Shown: positions 24,925 to 33,989, numbered from the stretch's first letter. The stretch: DNA of 51,441 bases from Caldithrix sp. (GCA_020722815.1 DYKB01000051.1:1-51441); one strand, 5' to 3'. Program-made: numbers and translations. The notes: a model not told the origin generated them from the letters alone.

Positions 24925-25580
24925 ATGATGATGCAGAGGAAATGGTTTCGGATTTGGTTTTGTGCTTTGGTGAATTTTTTGATGCTTTCAACAGGACAGG
25001 CACAACAATGGTCAGAAGAAATTTCAGTGGATCCGGCCGGAACGATTTCGGACACGCCGGCTATGGATATTGATGTGAAGACCGGGCATTTGCCTATCGT
25101 TAGTATGGTCCAGCCGCAGGGGGTCATGTACACCGAGCTGGATAAGAAAGGGAAAATTATGAGACAGATGTTGGTCGATCCGGCTGCTGCGGACGATGCT
25201 GAGGAAGGGATTCGTTTTGGTGCCACGGTCGCCGTGGACTCAAATGGTGTTCCGCACGTGTGTTATCGCAATTATCTGGGAAATAATTTGTGGGATGGCT
25301 TTTATACCTATTGGACGAGAAGTTCCTGGAGTCAGCCACTTCAAATTTATTCAAAAGTTGCTCGTGGCTGGGCAATTCGGATTGATGTCGATAATACCGG
25401 TAAAGTGCACATCATCCGCGGTTCAATGGCGGGTAAAGCTGGTGAAGAATTAACCGGCCCGGTCACAAATATTACCAAATTGTCAATAATTCCGTCGTTA
25501 AAACCCTGGATGATATTTATCGCTATCGCGCCGATGACCGGCTTGAAATCGATGCTTCCTATAAAGATCAGATTAATTGA
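24925..25580 (+). pseudogene. Truncated, frameshifted secreted protein
   Basis: Starts with three Met codons and a clear signal peptide (WFRIWFCALVNFLMLSTGQAQQ). The mature part is beta-rich with repeat-like phrases (ATVAVDSNGVPHVCYRN, IRIDVDNTGKVHIIRGS), like the blades of secreted sialidase/propeller proteins. After about residue 175 (GEELTGPV) the open frame becomes atypical, while the +1 frame reads convincingly (KYYQIVNNSVVKTLDDIYRY, then RADDRLEIDASYKDQIN) and stops at 25580. This indicates a frameshift near 25455-25470. Even when corrected the product is short (about 218 residues) and looks like the N-terminal fragment of a larger protein. Function not recognised. Confidence 0.7.
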
Positions 25581-25618
25581 ATAGAAAGTTTTAGGAATCA
25601 ATATTTTCAAATAAAATC

Positions 25619-25695
25619 AAGACCTTCGAAGTTGGTTATTTCAGGATTCCAAAATTCGATGAATTATCTGGAATCAAAAAAACTTCGAAGGTCTT
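25619..25695. repeat. Inverted-repeat element, family F, copy 2
   Basis: AAGACCTTCGAAGTT and AACTTCGAAGGTCTT (25681-25695) form a perfect 15-bp inverted repeat. A second inner pair GATTCCA/TGGAATC (25645-25675) lies inside it. It shares its arms with 15024-15102. It separates the truncated plus-strand gene from the 3' end of the minus-strand peptidase gene, and could act as a bidirectional terminator. Confidence 0.6.
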
Positions 25696-25716
25696 ATCAG
25701 GTTTAAAAAGATAAAA

Positions 25717-27792
25717 CTATTTTTTATCAAGAACTTCTTTTAATCCCGGCACCTGTTCGGCACCAGTTGGCACCGCAATTGTTGAATTTTTGAAATCTTC
25801 TCCAATTGGTTCGGCCACACCACCAAGATGTTGCGCCAGAAATAAATCCGTTACCGCATAAAAAGACAATCGATTTTCCGGCCGGGCAAAACCATGTCCT
25901 TCATCAGCATATAAAACGTAGGTAACGGGAATACTTTTTTCCTGCATGGCTTTCACAATCTGGTCAGCCTCAGCCTGTTTCACCCGGGGATCATTTGCCC
26001 CCTGACCAATGAGTAGTGGTTTTTGAATTTTATCAGCAAAAGTGAGGGGGGACCGTTCTGTTAAAAGTTTTATACCATCTTCAGTTCGGGGATCGCCGAC
26101 GCGTTTGGCAAACATTTCAAAAAGTGGTTTCCAATAGGGTGGAATGGTATTCAGAAGCGTTTGAAGATTTGACGGACCAACAATGTCAACCCCACAGGCA
26201 AAAACATCCGGTGTGAAAGTCAAACCAACTAGTGTTGCATAACCGCCATAGCTCCCCCCCATGATAGCGATTTTATCTTTTGGTGCAATCCCTTCGGCTA
26301 CTGCCCAATTGACAGCATCAATCAGATCGTCATGCATTTTGGCCGCCCATTCCAGATTTCCGGCGTTGATAAAATTTTTACCAAAGCCAGTCGAGCCACG
26401 AAAATTGACACTTAATACGGCATAACCACGATTGGCCAGCCACTGGTGCATGCCATCAAATCCCCACTCATCACGTGCCCAGGGACCACCATGAACCAGC
26501 AGTACCATCGGTTGTGGCGTCGTCGGTTTTGGTTCATCATTTTTATTCACCCCATACGGTAATGTCAGATAACTGACCAAATCCATCCCGTCCCGCGATT
26601 TGATAACCACTGGATGCATCTTGACCAGTGGTAAACCTTCCAGACTCTTCCGATTCGTGAATAAAAATGTTGCTTTCTTCTCAGGGCGATTGTAGAGATA
26701 ATACCGAACAGGTCCATTATCAACGACATAGGTAACGATCCAGGTCTGATCATCAAGGGTGCGGGTATTGACTGACATATCGCCATCCGAAACCGTTTTC
26801 AGATAATCCATATCCGCCTGAATGGCTGAATCCAAAACTTTCCATTCCGATTTTAAATAATTGACCGAAACAGCTTGAATATTTTTTTCCGTTGGGTGAA
26901 CAATTGCGCCCTGAATATCAGAACGTGGATCTTCAGCCAGGAGGGTGGTTTCACCGGTTTGAACGTCCATAATTTTCAAGGCTGCTGTATTTCGTTCGCG
27001 ACTGTCGATCATATAGACTTGGGTGCCGGTTTTGTCAAAGCCAGCCAACGAAGTGGTCATCATATCTTCCATTGAAATTTTCAGGAATGGTTCCCACTGA
27101 TTGGCTTGAGTTAATTTGAGGTATTCGCTGCCACCATCCGGGGTCTGACGCATCCCGAAACGAATTTGATAGTCATCATCCATGACAAATCCTGCAAATC
27201 CTTCATTTTTTAATAACAGGGTCATTTCCCCGGTTTCAATATTCAACCGATGAACATCATGAAATTGGGGATCACGATTATTCAAACCAATCAGAATTTC
27301 TGAGGGAAATTTTTCGCAAACACGATAAATTTGGGCAGTTGGCCGCAATTTTTTGCCAGAAGGAAGTATAATCGGCTGACCATTTTCATCTAATATTTCA
27401 GAGAATGGTGTTAAATTTCGATCTTCTTTGGTAGAAACGTCGACAACATGCAATACCCAATTTTCATCGCCGCCATCATCCTGAAGGTAAACGATGTGTT
27501 GGTTTGTATATGCCCAAAAGTAAATACGAATTCCTCGACCGCTATCCGCCGTTACCGCCTGTGCAGCCGAAGGGTTATCCGCTGGCGCAACCCAAACGTT
27601 CAGCACATTATTTAATGGAGCCAAAAAGCTGAGATTTTTGCCATCCGAGCTTAATTGAACATTGGCTTTGTCGGGATTATCAAAAAAAACTTTTCGGGGA
27701 ATGAGTTGGGCTTTCTTTACAGGGCCTTCACAACCCACCCAAAGCGCAACAAATACCGCAAAAATTAACAGCAGCGCTAAAATTTGTCTCAT
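25717..27792 (-). CDS. S9 family serine peptidase (prolyl-oligopeptidase type), exported
   Basis: 691 residues. An N-terminal hydrophobic signal ends in ALWVGC, so Cys21 may be lipid-anchored, although the residue at -3 is Trp rather than the usual Leu. Residues about 35-400 form the beta-propeller typical of S9C/acylaminoacyl-peptidase-like enzymes. The C-terminal alpha/beta-hydrolase domain shows Ser514 (MGGSYGGYATL), Asp601 (GANDPRVKQAEAD) and His633 (DEGHGFARPEN) as the triad, plus LLVHGGPWARDEWGFD. Expected to cut oligopeptides in the periplasm or at the outer membrane. The gene stands alone, with an AGGAG site 8 nt before its ATG. Confidence 0.93.
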   Translation of the reverse strand: MRQILALLLIFAVFVALWVGCEGPVKKAQLIPRKVFFDNPDKANVQLSSDGKNLSFLAPLNNVLNVWVAPADNPSAAQAVTADSGRGIRIYFWAYTNQHIVYLQDDGGDENWVLHVVDVSTKEDRNLTPFSEILDENGQPIILPSGKKLRPTAQIYRVCEKFPSEILIGLNNRDPQFHDVHRLNIETGEMTLLLKNEGFAGFVMDDDYQIRFGMRQTPDGGSEYLKLTQANQWEPFLKISMEDMMTTSLAGFDKTGTQVYMIDSRERNTAALKIMDVQTGETTLLAEDPRSDIQGAIVHPTEKNIQAVSVNYLKSEWKVLDSAIQADMDYLKTVSDGDMSVNTRTLDDQTWIVTYVVDNGPVRYYLYNRPEKKATFLFTNRKSLEGLPLVKMHPVVIKSRDGMDLVSYLTLPYGVNKNDEPKPTTPQPMVLLVHGGPWARDEWGFDGMHQWLANRGYAVLSVNFRGSTGFGKNFINAGNLEWAAKMHDDLIDAVNWAVAEGIAPKDKIAIMGGSYGGYATLVGLTFTPDVFACGVDIVGPSNLQTLLNTIPPYWKPLFEMFAKRVGDPRTEDGIKLLTERSPLTFADKIQKPLLIGQGANDPRVKQAEADQIVKAMQEKSIPVTYVLYADEGHGFARPENRLSFYAVTDLFLAQHLGGVAEPIGEDFKNSTIAVPTGAEQVPGLKEVLDKK

Positions 27793-27875
27793 TTTTCTTT
27801 TCTCCTCTACAAAAATTTATCAAAATAAAAAATGAATTAAATATCAATATAAAAGTAAGTTACCTACTTTTGCCA

Positions 27876-28005
27876 GTATTCGCTCAATAAAAGATGGAAA
27901 TGTCACGTTTTTCGTGACGAAGCAATCCCGTGGGTTACCCCAGGAGATTGCTTCGGCAAAAAACGCCTCGCAATGACACCTCACCATAAATTATTGAGTG
28001 GATAC
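27876..28005. mobile_element. MITE-like element, family E, copy 2
   Basis: Starts GTATTCGCTCAATAA and ends TTATTGAGTGGATAC (12 of 15 positions complementary). Both borders carry TTTTGCCA (27868-27875 and 28006-28013), an exact 8-bp target-site duplication. Inside is a long imperfect hairpin of the CGAAGCAATC/GATTGCTTCG type. The ends match those of 14769-14880, but the interior differs, so the same terminal repeats carry different hairpin cargo. It stops 13 bp before the stop codon of the neighbouring minus-strand gene. Confidence 0.75.
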
Positions 28006-28018
28006 TTTTGCCATTATA

Positions 28019-28537
28019 TTAAAAAGCCGGCAAACAGAATCCTGTTTCATCCTTCAGATTTTCAAAAACATTAAAAACTATCGGACAAACTTCACAATTG
28101 TTAATAATCGAACGTAATCTGGAGCTGAAAAATTTTCTTTCCAGATGAGGATAGCTCCGACAGGTTTCAGGTCTTTCAGAATATACCAAACAAAGATTAT
28201 CTTTCAGAAAAGGACAGAGTTGATTTTTAAAAACGAATTGGGGTGCTTCGGAATCTTCTTTTAAATATTGATCAATCAATTGATAGAGCGATAGATTTAA
28301 ATGTTTGGCCAGTTTATCCAAATCGTCTTCGGTGAGTGAAACTTCCAATTGTTTACAACAATTCGCACAAGCAGTGCAGTCAATCTGAGGTGCAATTTTT
28401 TGGAGGAGATTATAAACCATTTCATCGACCTTTTCAGGATTTATTTTTTTTAAAGAATCCCGAAATTTCCAGTTTTCCTCTTTTTCTTTCTGACTGGTGA
28501 TTTCAATTTTCATTAGGTCAGTTATTATCGGACGCAT
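28019..28537 (-). CDS. YkgJ-type cysteine-cluster protein (putative metal-binding)
   Basis: 172 residues. The N-terminal 45 residues are charged and helical. The core motif is IDCTACANCCKQL (C-x2-C-x2-CC), followed by CPFLKDNLCLVYSERPETCRSYP. This is the CxxCxxCC zinc/iron-chelating domain of the YkgJ/UPF0153 family, proposed to bind iron or an Fe-S centre; the biochemical role is unknown. The stop codon lies only 6 bp from a MITE target duplication (28006-28013), so the insertion may have just missed or trimmed the end. The start could also be the Met nine residues downstream; neither has a clear ribosome binding site. Confidence 0.85.
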   Translation of the reverse strand: MRPIITDLMKIEITSQKEKEENWKFRDSLKKINPEKVDEMVYNLLQKIAPQIDCTACANCCKQLEVSLTEDDLDKLAKHLNLSLYQLIDQYLKEDSEAPQFVFKNQLCPFLKDNLCLVYSERPETCRSYPHLERKFFSSRLRSIINNCEVCPIVFNVFENLKDETGFCLPAF

Positions 28538-28842
28538 AAATTTTTACTTTTAAATTTGATAAATAATTTGATGATAAGAGAAGTTATTCTCCTAAAGAGT
28601 TTTATAAACTTATCAGATATTATACGAAAGTGCCTCATTGCAGGTTGCATAATTTGAGATAATTTAAAATAAATTTTACATCCAGGGGTCGTTATTACGT
28701 TCAGTCTTCAAGAAAATTCATTTACCGTGAATTTCAATCGAACCATCACAACATTCGTTAAATATGACATTCACTTATCGGCTGAAAATTGCCATTTAAA
28801 TCAACCCTCACTCAAAAATTATAGAAAATTTTAAAGAAAGAC

Positions 28843-28895
28843 TTGACAATGAGGAAAAAGATGTGTCTATTTACTTTGTAATTCAAAGTACTTTG
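28843..28895 (+). promoter_or_regulatory. Promoter with palindromic operator-like site
   Basis: A -35 box TTGACA (28843-28848) is followed 17 nt later by a weaker -10-like TCTATT (28866-28871). Immediately downstream ACTTTGTAATTCAAAGT (28873-28889) is an inverted repeat that overlaps the perfect palindrome CAAAGTACTTTG (28884-28895), giving three alternating half-sites. This position, covering the transcription start, suits a repressor. The co-transcribed winged-helix gene at 29520 is the natural candidate for binding (inference). Confidence 0.6.
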
Positions 28896-28927
28896 TATAT
28901 TTAATAACTTTATTAAAGGAGATTAAT

Positions 28928-29518
28928 ATGAACCACGAACAAATTCAACAAGAAATATCAATGATTAAAGAGATGATCGATAAATCCAGAAAAGAGACAG
29001 CCGAATCCGGCCATTTCTAAATTTATATGGGGATTGCAGCGGTCTTTTTCGTATTAGCGATCAGTTCGCTGGAAATTTTTCATCTGCACGCATGGGTTTT
29101 ACCAACAATGATTGTCCTTACCCTGATTAACGCCGTAATTGGCGGAATAATTGTGAACCAGGGTGAAAAAAGAGAAAAAGTTAAATCTTACCCCAAAACA
29201 TTGGTTTTGACAATTTGGGTTTTGTGTTCACTTGCCTTGTTACTCTATGCTTTTGTGTTCCCATTCCTCAATGTCTATTCTTTTTCAGCACTACCCGTGA
29301 TGGTTTCTGTAACTGCCGGAATTGCAGTATTTATGACAGGCGTCATTTATGAATTGGCCTACATTCGATGGCTTAGTTCAGCCTGGTGGATCAGCGCCAT
29401 ATTAATGGCCGTGATACAAAACCAATATCGTTTTCTGATAATAATTGCCGCAATTATTATTGGCTGGATTCTGCCAGGAGTCATTCTCAATAGACAATAC
29501 AAAAATCGGAGCAAATAA
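28928..29518 (+). pseudogene. Membrane protein with in-frame stop after codon 30
   Basis: AAAGGAG precedes ATG 28928. The first 30 codons (MNHEQIQQEISMIKEMIDK, then SRKETAESGHF) are followed by TAA at 29018-29020, after which the same frame continues (IYMGIAAVFFVLAISSLEIF) to 29518. The continuation has five or six hydrophobic segments, and the join is seamless, so this is one 196-codon gene with a nonsense mutation rather than two genes. A restart at ATG 29027 would give 163 residues but lacks a ribosome binding site. It lies one base before the next broken gene and behind an operator-like palindrome. Family: small membrane protein paired with a winged-helix regulator; function unknown. Confidence 0.75.
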
Positions 29519-29519
29519 A

Positions 29520-29830
29520 ATGAATCACGAAAAAATAATGCAATTAGATCCCATCATCCATGCGCCGACGCGACTGGCGATTCTTTCAATTTTATTACGG
29601 TGGAGCGCGCAAATTTTACCTTTTTAAAAGAATCAACCGGGACAAGCGATGGCAATTTAAGTACGCATTTGACTAAGCTGGAAGAATCTGGCTTCATCAC
29701 CATTGAAAAGATGTTTCGTGATAAAAAGCCTCAAACAATTTGTGCCATTTCGGAAAAAGGACGAGCGGCCTTTAAAGCTTATCTGGAGCAGTTGGAGCAA
29801 ATTCTTGCCGCACAAAAAGAGAAAATTTAA
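29520..29830 (+). pseudogene. Winged-helix transcriptional regulator, frameshifted
   Basis: ATG 29520 opens MNHEKIMQLDPIIHAPTRLA and ILSILL, then runs into nonsense and stops within 36 codons. The frame shifted by one base continues with ITVERANFTFLKESTGTSDG and NLSTHLTKLEESGFITIEK, a clear winged-helix DNA-binding domain, to 29830. The join is at about 29592-29598, where one base appears to be missing. Restored, the protein would be about 103 residues, matching small MarR/ArsR-like regulators of the HTH_34 kind. It follows the membrane gene by one base and probably regulated the palindromic site upstream. A short functional restart at ATG 29600 cannot be excluded, because most of the recognition helix lies after it. 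Confidence 0.75.
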
Positions 29831-29949
29831 TTTCTAAAAACATGATCAGACAGACTGGATTTTATCAAAAAATTACAATTCATCCGTGGGGCGAATTGTC
29901 AATTCGCCCTCCATTATATTCATGACGCTGAAAATAACAGCAAATTTAT

Positions 29950-30937
29950 ATGAAAGGGAACTATCTGAAAACAAAAATATTGAAAAAACTTTGCCTTGTT
30001 TTTTTGGGGGTGAAGTATTTCAACACTTCTCACTGCAAACGGGCCACAAATCAATAAAAAAATTTTCCAGCAAGCCTATAAGCTGGCGGGTGAACGCACC
30101 CAACAAGTTCAATATTTTATTTCTGAAACCCTGGTAACCCAGTACAAACCCGATGGAACCCGTGCTGGCGCTAATATCTTCAAATTATTTCTTAAATGGA
30201 CACCGGCCAAATTGGCAGATGAAAAAGGGGATGTGTTTACCTGCTTCAAATTTATAATAAAAAGTGATACCCTCCCCGAAACAACTATTCCGATATTGAA
30301 TAATTGGACTTATATCTATCAACCAGATTCCACCGGCTATGATGAAAAAGATCAAATGTTTGGTATCCCACCTGATAAATTCGAAAATCTAATGGATAGC
30401 CAGGGGAAATCGCTTCAACCGGATCAAAATTACCTGATTTATAATACTTTTATTGATTTTCATTCTTTTATGATGTTTGCTGAAAAAACAACCTCGGGCA
30501 AAGGTATTCAGAATTTAGAAAAAATTGGAGATCAAATTGTACACGCCAGTGCTTTTTCTGAGCCGACAGTTCATCTCGGTACAAATATCGCAAAAGGTTC
30601 TTATTTTAAAAACGGTAAAATCACTTTGGCATTTAAAGGACTAAGTTCCATAAATGAATCCCCCTGTGCTTTACTAGATTTTGATTCAGGTGAGAGTGCT
30701 TTTAAGGTCATCATTAATCCAACCCCTGAAATGGAACTGGAAACGGTAGGGAGCTCACATTACAAGGGTGATATTTATCTCGATCTGGCGACAAAATGGG
30801 TTTTAAAAGTTGTCATGGATGAATTTGTCATCACGGAGACAAAATTACCATTTCCACCAAATAAAATAAATGCTGTAGCTGAGCGTATTTCTGTCATCAA
30901 TAATGCCACGGAAAAATACTTGCTGGATTCGTTATAG
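29950..30937 (+). pseudogene. Exported protein of unknown function, frameshifted in its signal peptide region
   Basis: ATG 29950 gives MKGNYLKTKILKKLCLVFLG, a signal-peptide start. At about 30012-30014 the frame slips: dropping one A from GTGAAG restores VSISTLLTANGPQINKK and then an uninterrupted frame to 30937. Corrected, the protein has about 328 residues, with AYKLAGERTQQVQYFISETL, SYFKNGKITLAFKGLSS and a beta-rich C-terminal half ending in KYLLDSL. The open frame on its own begins only at 30212 (TTG, 241 residues) and lacks an export signal. I do not recognise the family; the layout resembles periplasmic outer-membrane-lipoprotein-sorting-like proteins, but this is weak. Confidence 0.65.
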
Positions 30938-31117
30938 TTTTTCATTCGCAAACACATTTTGAGATAAAAATCTGCCAGGTCACGATGACAAAGCGTTTTC
31001 TGTTTTGGCTTTCTTTAATTCAGGACATATAGACTTTAGAATATCCCGCTCACATCGTTAATTCTTTCAAAAATCAAAAATCGATACTCCTTATTTTAAA
31101 ATCATTTTTATTTATCA

Positions 31118-31516
31118 CCTAAAATTCTAAAATGTAAATTTATGATGTTCAGAATCAATGTAGGACCCCCTCCTGCCTCCCCCAAATTCCAAAAAGCAGA
31201 ATTTGGGGGAGAGAGACAGAGAGGCATAGCCGTCAGGTTAAGGTGATAACTTATTAAAAAACAGATGAATAGCCACGAGCTTTAGCTCGTGGATCGGATT
31301 GCCCCCACAAATTTCTTGTGGGTTTTAACCCACAGGCATACAACAGAACGGGCTTAAAAGCCCGATTACTAGGGGGAGCGCATATAGAACCACGAGCTAA
31401 AGCTTGTGGCAATTCAATAGTAACTTATTGAAATTCAAATAGTTATAATCTTAGCCTGACGGCTATGGATAGATGGGGTCAATTATTAGTGAAAACGATT
31501 CATTTCAGAATTTCAA
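31118..31516. repeat. Inverted-repeat element, family B, copy 3, with nested insertions
   Basis: Left end CCTAAAATTCTAAAATG (31118-31134) and right end CATTTCAGAATTTCA (31501-31515) are family-B termini. Between them the element is split by a second inverted repeat (CATAGCCGTCAGGTTAAG at 31224-31241 against CTTAGCCTGACGGCTATG near 31450-31470), which itself holds the REP-type element at 31256-31421. Three nested layers explain most of the 722-bp spacer 30938-31659, which has no gene. Confidence 0.6.
31256..31421 (+). mobile_element. REP/BIME-like element, family C, copy 1
   Basis: Begins AAAAAACAGATGAATAGCC, continues with the palindrome CCACGAGCTTTAGCTCGTGG (31273-31292), a GGGCTTAAAAGCCCG hairpin, and closes with CCACGAGCTAAAGC plus TTGTGGCAATTC. 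AACTTATT stands at both borders (31248-31255 and 31422-31429), a likely 8-bp target duplication. Sequences of this kind are commonly mobilised by REP-associated (TnpA_REP/RAYT) transposases; none is present in the window. A second copy is at 45220-45383. Confidence 0.7.
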
Positions 31517-31659
31517 ATATCAGTTTAATAAGGCTTCCTCACCGATTATAATCGATGAAGAAACTATGATAATCATAAATCCTGCTTGACTTTATCTATA
31601 AAATTTAGTATTTTTACATTTTTATAATTTTTCCATTAATCCAGTAACCGGAGAATTAA

Positions 31660-33354
31660 ATGGCTCACAAAGTAATCGGAAATTATGGCCTTTTCCTGCA
31701 TGCCCATTTGCCATACTTGCTTAATCATGGGCGTTGGCCGCAGGGGAGCGAATGGCTTGGTGAAGCTGCGGCGGAAACCTATCTTCCGTTGCTAAACATT
31801 CTCGATGAATTGATTCAGGAAGGATTCCATCCCAAAATAACAATGGATATCTCTCCGGTGCTTGCAGAACAGTTAAGTGCACCGTCTTTTCATCGCGAGA
31901 TGCAGGGTTATCTTCATTCCAGAATACAGATTGCCCAACAAAATCAAAATACTTTCATAAAAGACAAAAACGATCAGCTTTTTTATTTGGCCCAACGGTG
32001 GGAAGCGTACTATCAACAATTAATGGTACAATTCTCAGATGATCTACAGTGCGATTTAATCGCGGCTTTCCGGCGGCTTCAGGAGCAGGGCTGCCTGGAA
32101 ATTATTACCAGTGCCGCCACGCATGGTTACTTACCACTTTTACGATATGATGCCAGTATACACGCGCAAATAAAAACGGCAGTTAAAACTCACATTCGGC
32201 ATTTTCACCAGCCACCGGCCGGTATATGGCTGCCGGAATGTGGTTATCGGCCGGGAAATTTTTGGAATCCCCCGGAAGAAATTGATCCAGGAAATCCCGG
32301 CTATTTTCGAAAAGGGCTCGAGGAATTTCTGGCTGAAAATCAGCTAAAATACTTTATCTATCACGCGGCGAACGCTGATACTTTTAATTATCATTCACCT
32401 TATTCAAATATCGAATCAGCGGTTGCCAAATCAAAATATCAGGAAAATCTGCGGCTCTCGCCTTATCAATCTTATCAGGTTCTTCGTGCCGATGCTAAAA
32501 ATTCCGGCGTAACGGCATTTATACGCGATTCGGCAACCAGCCTCCAGGTTTGGTCGGAAACAACAGGTTATCCCGGTGATGAATGGTTTCTCGAATTTCA
32601 TCGGCAACATTTTGCTGGTGGTTTACGTTATTGGAGAATTACCGGCAGCGATCTGGAATTAGACAATAAAAAAATTTATGAACCAGATAAAGCTGCCGGG
32701 CGTTATGAAGAACAGGCGGGTCATTTTCTGGACGTTATTAAATCCAGACTTGGCCCATTTTATCAACAACAGGGACAGCCCGGTTTTTTATTAACGCCAT
32801 TTGACGCCGAACTTTTTGGCCATTGGTGGTTCGAGGGACCCTATTTTTTAAAAAGTCTGCTCAAAAAAATTGAATTAGACCCGGAACTCCAGTTACAAAC
32901 TTGCTCAGAAAATTTAGCGAAAACACCAGCACATCCAACCACCATCCTGGACGAAGGTTCCTGGGGTGATGGTGGAATGCATAAAACCTGGCTAAATTTT
33001 CAGACACACGGGTTATGGCAAAAATTATATGCAGCGGAGGAGCGTCTCCAGTCCTTTTTAAAGGAAATGAAAGATGGGCAAAATTCACCGCTTGAAGAAA
33101 TTTTAAAACAGGTACTACGCGAATTATTACTGCTCCAGAGTTCTGATTGGCCATTTTTAATTTCAACCGGCACCGGAACTGAATATGCTAAACGACGATT
33201 TCTGGCACATCTCGAAGCGTTTAATAGATTACTGGATTTGGCGGATAAGTATCAGCGTTGTGGAGAATTAGCCTATTATGAGTGGCTCATTTTTCATAAT
33301 TATCAATTATTAGACATGATTTTTCCGGATATTGAATTAGAATGGATAAAATAG
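31660..33354 (+). CDS. GH57 family 1,4-alpha-glucan branching enzyme-like protein
   Basis: 564 residues of the GH57/DUF1957 kind. The barrel starts GLFLHAHLPYLLNHG with the first catalytic-site histidines; motif AATHGYLPLLRYD follows. Glu193 in GIWLPECGYRPG is the expected nucleophile and Asp382 in FDAELFGHWWFEGP the acid/base. WSETTGYPGDEWFLEFHRQ and the C-terminal helical region (about 430-560) are typical of GH57 branching enzymes (TK1436 type) rather than amylopullulanases. Predicted to build alpha-1,6 branches in glycogen in the cytosol. No other glycogen gene is adjacent. The outer-membrane protein gene starts 4 bp after the stop, suggesting a shared transcript of unclear logic. Confidence 0.9.
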   Translation: MAHKVIGNYGLFLHAHLPYLLNHGRWPQGSEWLGEAAAETYLPLLNILDELIQEGFHPKITMDISPVLAEQLSAPSFHREMQGYLHSRIQIAQQNQNTFIKDKNDQLFYLAQRWEAYYQQLMVQFSDDLQCDLIAAFRRLQEQGCLEIITSAATHGYLPLLRYDASIHAQIKTAVKTHIRHFHQPPAGIWLPECGYRPGNFWNPPEEIDPGNPGYFRKGLEEFLAENQLKYFIYHAANADTFNYHSPYSNIESAVAKSKYQENLRLSPYQSYQVLRADAKNSGVTAFIRDSATSLQVWSETTGYPGDEWFLEFHRQHFAGGLRYWRITGSDLELDNKKIYEPDKAAGRYEEQAGHFLDVIKSRLGPFYQQQGQPGFLLTPFDAELFGHWWFEGPYFLKSLLKKIELDPELQLQTCSENLAKTPAHPTTILDEGSWGDGGMHKTWLNFQTHGLWQKLYAAEERLQSFLKEMKDGQNSPLEEILKQVLRELLLLQSSDWPFLISTGTGTEYAKRRFLAHLEAFNRLLDLADKYQRCGELAYYEWLIFHNYQLLDMIFPDIELEWIK

Positions 33355-33357
33355 ACC

Positions 33358-33972
33358 ATGAAACGATTTCAAAGCCTTTTCTGGACTTCTATCATAATTT
33401 TTATGTTACCTGCCACCGCTTGTATCATCGCAAAGGAATCCAAATACTTTGGACGGGCTGCACTGGGAATTGAAATTGGTTCCTGGAAACCGAATACACT
33501 CAGCGATAAATCAGCTTTTCCCTTTGGTGTCGAAGGGGCTTCACCTTTTTTAAACGTTTTCGTCACCAGTCCTCAACTGGGGGACTGGACATTGCGCGGA
33601 TCGTTTGGTTATTGGGCACAGGCGAATATTCAAAACAGAGAAAGTCTGTATTCAGCCAATGTGGTCATGTTCCTGTTAGACTTAAAAGAACGAATTCTCT
33701 CAGAATCACGGCTGACACCTTTTGTCAGTTATGGAATTTCCTTTTCCCTGGGTAGTGAAAGTCCTGTTAATTCAAAATTCAGAAAATTATCCCGCGATTA
33801 TGAAACAGGATACGGCGTAAATGTGGGTGCCGGATTTGATTTATTGATATTTAAAAATTGGGCACTGACGATGGAATTTTGTTATCATTATATTGCTTTT
33901 AATCGCACCGTCGGTTTAACTGATGATTATAGTGGTCCCAAAATTAATGCCGGCTTTTTTTATACCTTTTAG
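33358..33972 (+). CDS. Outer-membrane beta-barrel-like protein
   Basis: 204 residues with a signal peptide (FWTSIIIFMLPATACIIA). The mature chain alternates amphipathic strands (RAALGIEIGSWKP, WTLRGSFGYWAQANI, TPFVSYGISFSLGS, GYGVNVGAGFDLLI, ALTMEFCYHYIAF) and ends in an aromatic-terminal strand KINAGFFYTF. A C-terminal Phe and about eight strands fit an OmpX/OmpW-like small barrel. No specific family recognised. It lies directly after the GH57 gene and 17 bp before the AEC transporter. Confidence 0.75.
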   Translation: MKRFQSLFWTSIIIFMLPATACIIAKESKYFGRAALGIEIGSWKPNTLSDKSAFPFGVEGASPFLNVFVTSPQLGDWTLRGSFGYWAQANIQNRESLYSANVVMFLLDLKERILSESRLTPFVSYGISFSLGSESPVNSKFRKLSRDYETGYGVNVGAGFDLLIFKNWALTMEFCYHYIAFNRTVGLTDDYSGPKINAGFFYTF

Positions 33973-33989
33973 AAATTTAAGGTTCAAGA

